From NCBI GenBank assembly GCA_001767915.1, contig MEMI01000047.1, positions 1 through 53,446 of the forward strand: a stretch of 53,446 nt of DNA, written 5' to 3'. The position numbers and the translations under genes were made by a program. Shown here one piece after another: positions 49,846 to 53,446 of this stretch; the stretch's first letter is position 1, and each line of letters opens with the position of its first letter. The DNA is from Alphaproteobacteria bacterium RIFCSPHIGHO2_02_FULL_46_13. Lineage in GTDB: Bacteria > Pseudomonadota > Alphaproteobacteria > Micavibrionales > Micavibrionaceae. The notes beneath the pieces are model-generated. The model saw nothing but the letters and a program-made list of their open reading frames with translations, had not been told where the DNA came from and ran no database searches.

Positions 49846-51036
49846 TTAGATATCGAGAATAAGACGTTGTGGATCTTCCAGTGCTTCCTTGATACGCACA
49901 AGGAAGGTCACAGCTTCGCGACCATCGATGATGCGGTGGTCGTAGGAGAGAGCCAGATACATCATCGGACGAGCTTTGATGTCACCGTTTGGCATGACCA
50001 TCGCGCGTTGTTGGATTTTGTGCATTCCGAGGATGGCCGATTGTGGTGGGTTGATGATCGGGGTGGACATCAGTGAACCGAATGTTCCGCCGTTGGTGAT
50101 GGTGAATGTTCCGCCCATCATTTCTTCAACTGTCAATTTTCCGTCTTTAGCACGGACGCCCAAGCTACCGATATTTTTCTCAATCTCGGCCATGGATTTG
50201 ATGTCACAGTCTTTTACGACCGGCACAACCAAACCTTGTGGTGTGCTGACGGCCACGGAAATATCATAGTAATTTTTATAGATGATTTCATCGCCTGAAA
50301 TTTCTGCGTTCACCGCAGGAAGTTCACGGAGGGCATTGACTGCGGCCTTCACAAAGAAGGACATGAAGCCAAGTTTCACGCCGTGTTTTTTCTCGAACAC
50401 ATCTTTATACAGATTACGCATTTCCATGACGGCAGTCATGTCCACTTCGTTGAAAGTAGTGAGCATCGCCGCAGTGTTTTGTGCTTCTTTCAAGCGTTGT
50501 GCAATTTTTTGACGAAGGCGTGACATTTTCACTTTTTCTTCGCGTGGGCCGGCGGCGCGGGCAGGGCCGGCAACAACTGGTGCAGCAGGGGCAGCTTTCG
50601 GTGCTTCCATATGGTTGATGACATCGCCTTTGGTCACACGACCATCTTTGCCAGTGCCAGTCACATCAGCAGGATTGATGTTGTTATCAGCAGTGATTTT
50701 TTGAACGGATGGTGCCAATTTTTCCGCAGGTGCAGGAGTAGGTGCGGCAACAGGCGCAGGAGCAGCAGGTGCAGCAGCTTTCGGTGCAGGCGCAGCGCCA
50801 GACCCAGCAGCGATTTCGCCGAGGATTTCACCGACCTTCACAGACGCCCCAACATTTTGAGCAATTTTCACAATCACGCCAGCGGCAGGAGAATTGACTT
50901 CAAGGGTTACTTTATCAGTTTCTAATTCCACGATAGGCTCATCCACGCTGACGGCGTCGCCTTCTTTTTTCAACCATTTTGCAACGGTTGCTTCACTGAC
51001 TGACTCACCAAGGGCTGGGACGAGAATTTGGGACAT
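49846..51036 (-). CDS. sucB: Dihydrolipoyllysine succinyltransferase (E2 of 2-oxoglutarate dehydrogenase)
   Basis: Core of the 2-oxoglutarate dehydrogenase complex, transferring succinyl groups to CoA. The 396-residue protein has an N-terminal lipoyl domain with Lys42 in ETDKV, an Ala/Pro linker, an E3-binding domain ([25 protein letters not shown], here about 110-140) and a catalytic domain ending [13 protein letters not shown], with His367 and Asp371. The N-terminal [12 protein letters not shown] is typical of SucB. The usual upstream sucA and downstream lpd are absent; an unknown gene lies upstream. Confidence 0.96.
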   Translation of the reverse strand: MSQILVPALGESVSEATVAKWLKKEGDAVSVDEPIVELETDKVTLEVNSPAAGVIVKIAQNVGASVKVGEILGEIAAGSGAAPAPKAAAPAAPAPVAAPTPAPAEKLAPSVQKITADNNINPADVTGTGKDGRVTKGDVINHMEAPKAAPAAPVVAGPARAAGPREEKVKMSRLRQKIAQRLKEAQNTAAMLTTFNEVDMTAVMEMRNLYKDVFEKKHGVKLGFMSFFVKAAVNALRELPAVNAEISGDEIIYKNYYDISVAVSTPQGLVVPVVKDCDIKSMAEIEKNIGSLGVRAKDGKLTVEEMMGGTFTITNGGTFGSLMSTPIINPPQSAILGMHKIQQRAMVMPNGDIKARPMMYLALSYDHRIIDGREAVTFLVRIKEALEDPQRLILDI

Positions 51037-51132
51037 GGTTTTTGTATCCTGAATCTAAAGGTTTATTGTGCCTAGAAGATCGGACTTTTTTCCCTAAAGG
51101 TCAAGGGGATAGGTGTTAAAAATGGTAAAAAT

Positions 51133-52386
51133 TTATGCGGGGATAGGGGCAGGGTCGGAGGTTGGGGCAGATGTTGGCGATTTGGCCTTTTCAGCCTTTC
51201 TTAACGCGTGAGCTTCCCGTGCTTTGGTGGCTTTTTTAATGTCGTCTGCGAGTTCTTGTTGTGTCATTTTGATTATGTCACATGGGCGGAGGATGTCAAA
51301 ATGCTGGCGGTACGCCCCATTTAGCCCGTCATCTTTGAACAGGTAAGGGTGTGCAATTGCAAAGAATTCATCACCCTCTTTAATGGATGCAAATATGGCT
51401 GGGTCTTTAATGTGGACATAGGGAACAACCGCAACTTCCGGAAGCGCCAGACGGGCAGGGGTATTCGACTTTCTGAAAGGATTTTCGACCATAAATTTGG
51501 GCAGATCAATTCTCATCCGCCTATCTTTGCCCTGTTCCATATATTTTGGTGCATGCTCGACTTTAAAATGAAGGAGGACAGGATACTTGATATCCAGTTG
51601 TTCCGTATGAAGAAGCGCTGCAAAACGGTCAAACTGTCCATCGCGGGCCATCAAAAATTTTGTGGGCAGGCCAGCGTTCTCGCGTGATGCTTGCATATCA
51701 TCATCTGACCGGAGCATGGATTTTTGGCCTGCACGCACAATCATGTTTGATATTTTGACGGCGACACCATTATTGATAACCCATGTATCCTGTAGCTTCT
51801 GAGGAGTGAGAGTCTTTATCACTCTTATAAAATCTTTCACGCTTGTGATGGGATTTAAACGTGGGCGGTCTTTGAAATCGGCATTCCCGATTGAATCAAA
51901 ATCATGATTATTTTTTGTATATGTTATTGCCTTCAACCAAGTGGGAATAAGGCTTAATGATTTTTGCGGGATATAGGCGGCGGCTTTATTAAAGACAGAT
52001 TTATAAGGGGGGCGTTTTGTAAGATTAGAGGCATTCATGTAAACATAAGGGGCTTTTTCGTGGTCTATCACTCTGTCTTGTGAGGGATATTCCAAAGCCA
52101 TAATGCCAACCTCGCAAAACAAGTCATGATCTTCGCCAGCATTGCGCGCAAAATGATCTCTTCTGGTTTTTTTATCTCCTGCGGTTGGTCGCTCAGGTTT
52201 AAAATGAAGATTGGGTTTTTCACATTTTGGGCAGGTGAGGTGGCCTTTATGTTTTTCGGGATCATAAAACTCGACAATTCCATCCTCGTCCACACGACCA
52301 GAGGCATTGGGAATTACAAAATGCCCTGTCACTCTATCGAGTGCATAGGGGTTTAAAACGTCGCCTTTTTCTTTTTTCCGAGCCAT
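51133..52386 (-). CDS. Unknown protein with a CoiA-like putative zinc site
   Basis: A 417-residue soluble protein, not recognised as a whole. Near the N-terminus, TCPKCEKPNLHF (Cys52, Cys55, His61) is followed by RRDHFARNAGEDHDLFC (His78, His87, Cys91). The CxxC...HF...HxxxC layout resembles the N-terminal zinc ribbon of the competence protein CoiA and some DNA-processing proteins, but the rest shows no nuclease motif that I can see. The C-terminus is charged and Pro/Ala-rich (KATKAREAHALRKAEKAKS). Upstream of sucB with a 96-base gap. Confidence 0.7.
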   Translation of the reverse strand: MARKKEKGDVLNPYALDRVTGHFVIPNASGRVDEDGIVEFYDPEKHKGHLTCPKCEKPNLHFKPERPTAGDKKTRRDHFARNAGEDHDLFCEVGIMALEYPSQDRVIDHEKAPYVYMNASNLTKRPPYKSVFNKAAAYIPQKSLSLIPTWLKAITYTKNNHDFDSIGNADFKDRPRLNPITSVKDFIRVIKTLTPQKLQDTWVINNGVAVKISNMIVRAGQKSMLRSDDDMQASRENAGLPTKFLMARDGQFDRFAALLHTEQLDIKYPVLLHFKVEHAPKYMEQGKDRRMRIDLPKFMVENPFRKSNTPARLALPEVAVVPYVHIKDPAIFASIKEGDEFFAIAHPYLFKDDGLNGAYRQHFDILRPCDIIKMTQQELADDIKKATKAREAHALRKAEKAKSPTSAPTSDPAPIPA

Positions 52387-52451
52387 GGGGAGGTTTTTAT
52401 CACAAGATAAAAGTATTATGCAAATAATTTGTGAGATTTGTTCGAAAAATC

Positions 52452-53432
52452 TTATTTAATGACGTCCACCACATCCGGCATGGCCTTGCTGTAGAGCCAG
52501 CCTTGGCCTTTGTCGACTCCGATGGATTCTAGGTAGTCGGCTTGGGCTTGGGTTTCGATCATTTCGGCGACGACGTAAACGTCCATTTCGTGGCACATTT
52601 TGGTGATGTTTTTGACCATGGTGGCGTCGCGCGGCTTTTCCATGATGGTTTTGATGTAGGAACCGTCGATTTTAATGCCATCGACCTCTAATTTCTGGAG
52701 ATATTGGAAGGAGGCGGCGCCAGCCCCGAAATCGTCCAGACAAACGGAGTAACCTGTTTTTCTGAGTTGTTGGATAAACTGGTTTACTTTTTCAAGATCT
52801 TTAATCTCGCTCGATTCCGTGAGTTCGAAAATAATATGTTGGGACTCTTTCGGATATTCTTTGAGAGTCGATAAAAGTTTATCGAGGAAAATATCGTTCT
52901 GGATGGAGGCACCCGAAATATTGACGGCCAGTTGCCCGACTTGTTTGCTTTTATTCATATCGACATATTTAATCGTTTGCCTGCACACCGATAAATCAAT
53001 GTCGGGCGAAATACCAACCTCTTCCCCCATCACAATCATGTCATAGGGGGATGTGTGGCTGTCGAAACGGATCAGCACTTCGTGGTGGGAAATCGTTTTA
53101 TCAGTGAGCATCACAATCGGTTGAAAATGGATTTTGAATTCCTGATGTGAAATAATGCGTTTTAGATTCACAATCTTTTTTGCATTTTCCTGAAGGAAAT
53201 TACCAAAGGCTTCTTTCAGATTATCCGGTGAACTATCGATGCCGGATTTTTCCATTTTATTCAGGGTGTACATGATCGCACGCGTTGTCTCCCGCGCGTT
53301 CAGGGCGTCTGGATCGGCTGTAATATCTCGTGTATTCAGGTCGAGCGGAATTTCAATGTTATAGCTTTTTGCGAGAGCTGCGATTTTTTCATGGAGGACG
53401 GCTTCGTCCGATGCCTGATCATTGAGCATCAT
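52452..53432 (-). CDS. EAL-domain protein (cyclic-di-GMP phosphodiesterase-like)
   Basis: A 326-residue product, possibly cut by the window edge. The EAL domain (from about residue 95) shows FQPIVMLTD, EVLIRF (EVL for EAL), an NISG motif, FELTESSE, DDFGAG, IKIDGSYI and AEMIETQ, so the main metal and catalytic residues appear present. The first 90 residues are helical with no clear domain. An ATG at 53432 has GGAA upstream, but the frame stays open to the right edge (GKYMMLN), so an N-terminal sensor or GGDEF domain may lie outside the window. Confidence 0.88.
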   Translation of the reverse strand: MMLNDQASDEAVLHEKIAALAKSYNIEIPLDLNTRDITADPDALNARETTRAIMYTLNKMEKSGIDSSPDNLKEAFGNFLQENAKKIVNLKRIISHQEFKIHFQPIVMLTDKTISHHEVLIRFDSHTSPYDMIVMGEEVGISPDIDLSVCRQTIKYVDMNKSKQVGQLAVNISGASIQNDIFLDKLLSTLKEYPKESQHIIFELTESSEIKDLEKVNQFIQQLRKTGYSVCLDDFGAGAASFQYLQKLEVDGIKIDGSYIKTIMEKPRDATMVKNITKMCHEMDVYVVAEMIETQAQADYLESIGVDKGQGWLYSKAMPDVVDVIK

Positions 53433-53446
53433 ATATTTTCCATCAC

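Noticed and set aside
1-53446. CRISPR array, prophage or toxin-antitoxin locus
   Set aside because: No regularly spaced repeats, phage structural genes, or recognised toxin-antitoxin pair was seen; the small gene pairs at 24938 and 32742 show no toxin motif.

Overview
The window looks like a chromosomal stretch of a Gram-negative alphaproteobacterium with moderate GC. The assignment rests on gene content: an RpoH-type sigma factor with an RpoH box, two DUF2336 proteins, a DUF6898 protein, an LdtR-like MarR regulator, and the SPOR-nagZ-scpA-scpB-tatABC order typical of Alphaproteobacteria. The class is fairly secure. I cannot fix the order. The single-chain glycyl-tRNA synthetase and broken-up canonical operons suggest a lineage away from the well-studied Rhizobiales and Rhodobacterales. 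There is no prophage, transposase, CRISPR array or rRNA.

Layout. 1-8.5 kb: tRNA-Ser, then one long plus-strand run with an ABC-2 exporter (ATPase plus two permeases), a YdcF-like protein, cell-wall genes (MltB-type transglycosylase, RlpA, D,D-carboxypeptidase), then tmk and holB, ending at a strong terminator. 8.5-13.7 kb: a small charged exported protein, glnA, tRNA-His, and a response regulator/PAS histidine kinase pair whose PAS domain resembles the FixL haem domain. 13.9-21.4 kb: ribH-nusB, fliL, terC, glycyl-tRNA synthetase, exported proteins of unknown role, xth-erpA and a small repeat protein. 21.6-25.7 kb: a DUF2336 protein, pgk with an odd in-frame upstream ORF, a palindromic repeat, a nested inverted-repeat element and two small unknown genes. 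25.7-33.4 kb: pip, a thermonuclease-like protein divergent from an M48 lipoprotein protease, rpoH, an unknown Ser/Thr-rich protein, rlmN and two tandem small paralogues.

33.4-38.8 kb: a CPA2 cation/proton antiporter, a purine-type phosphoribosyltransferase, rpsD with a clear promoter and terminator, a second copy of the nested repeat element, and trmJ. 38.85-46.3 kb: a long plus-strand cluster dgt, SPOR protein, nagZ, scpA, scpB, tatA, tatB, tatC, zapE, interrupted by two extragenic palindromic repeats. 46.4-53.4 kb: a second DUF2336 protein, the LdtR-like regulator overlapping a DUF6898 gene, gltX, sucB, an unknown protein with a CoiA-like putative zinc site, and an EAL-domain protein at the right edge.

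Themes. Most genes are housekeeping: envelope and peptidoglycan turnover (mltB, rlpA, dac, nagZ, M48, SPOR), replication and nucleotide supply (tmk, holB, dgt, scpAB, xth), translation (glyS, gltX, rpsD, rlmN, trmJ, two tRNAs) and central metabolism (glnA, pgk, sucB, ribH). I do not see a complete novel system. The items most worth a second look are the FixL-like sensor pair, the nested palindromic elements with compensatory changes, the in-frame ORF joined to pgk, the tandem small paralogues after rlmN, the lipoprotein hydrolase with an Asp in the nucleophile position, and the unknown zinc-site protein next to sucB.
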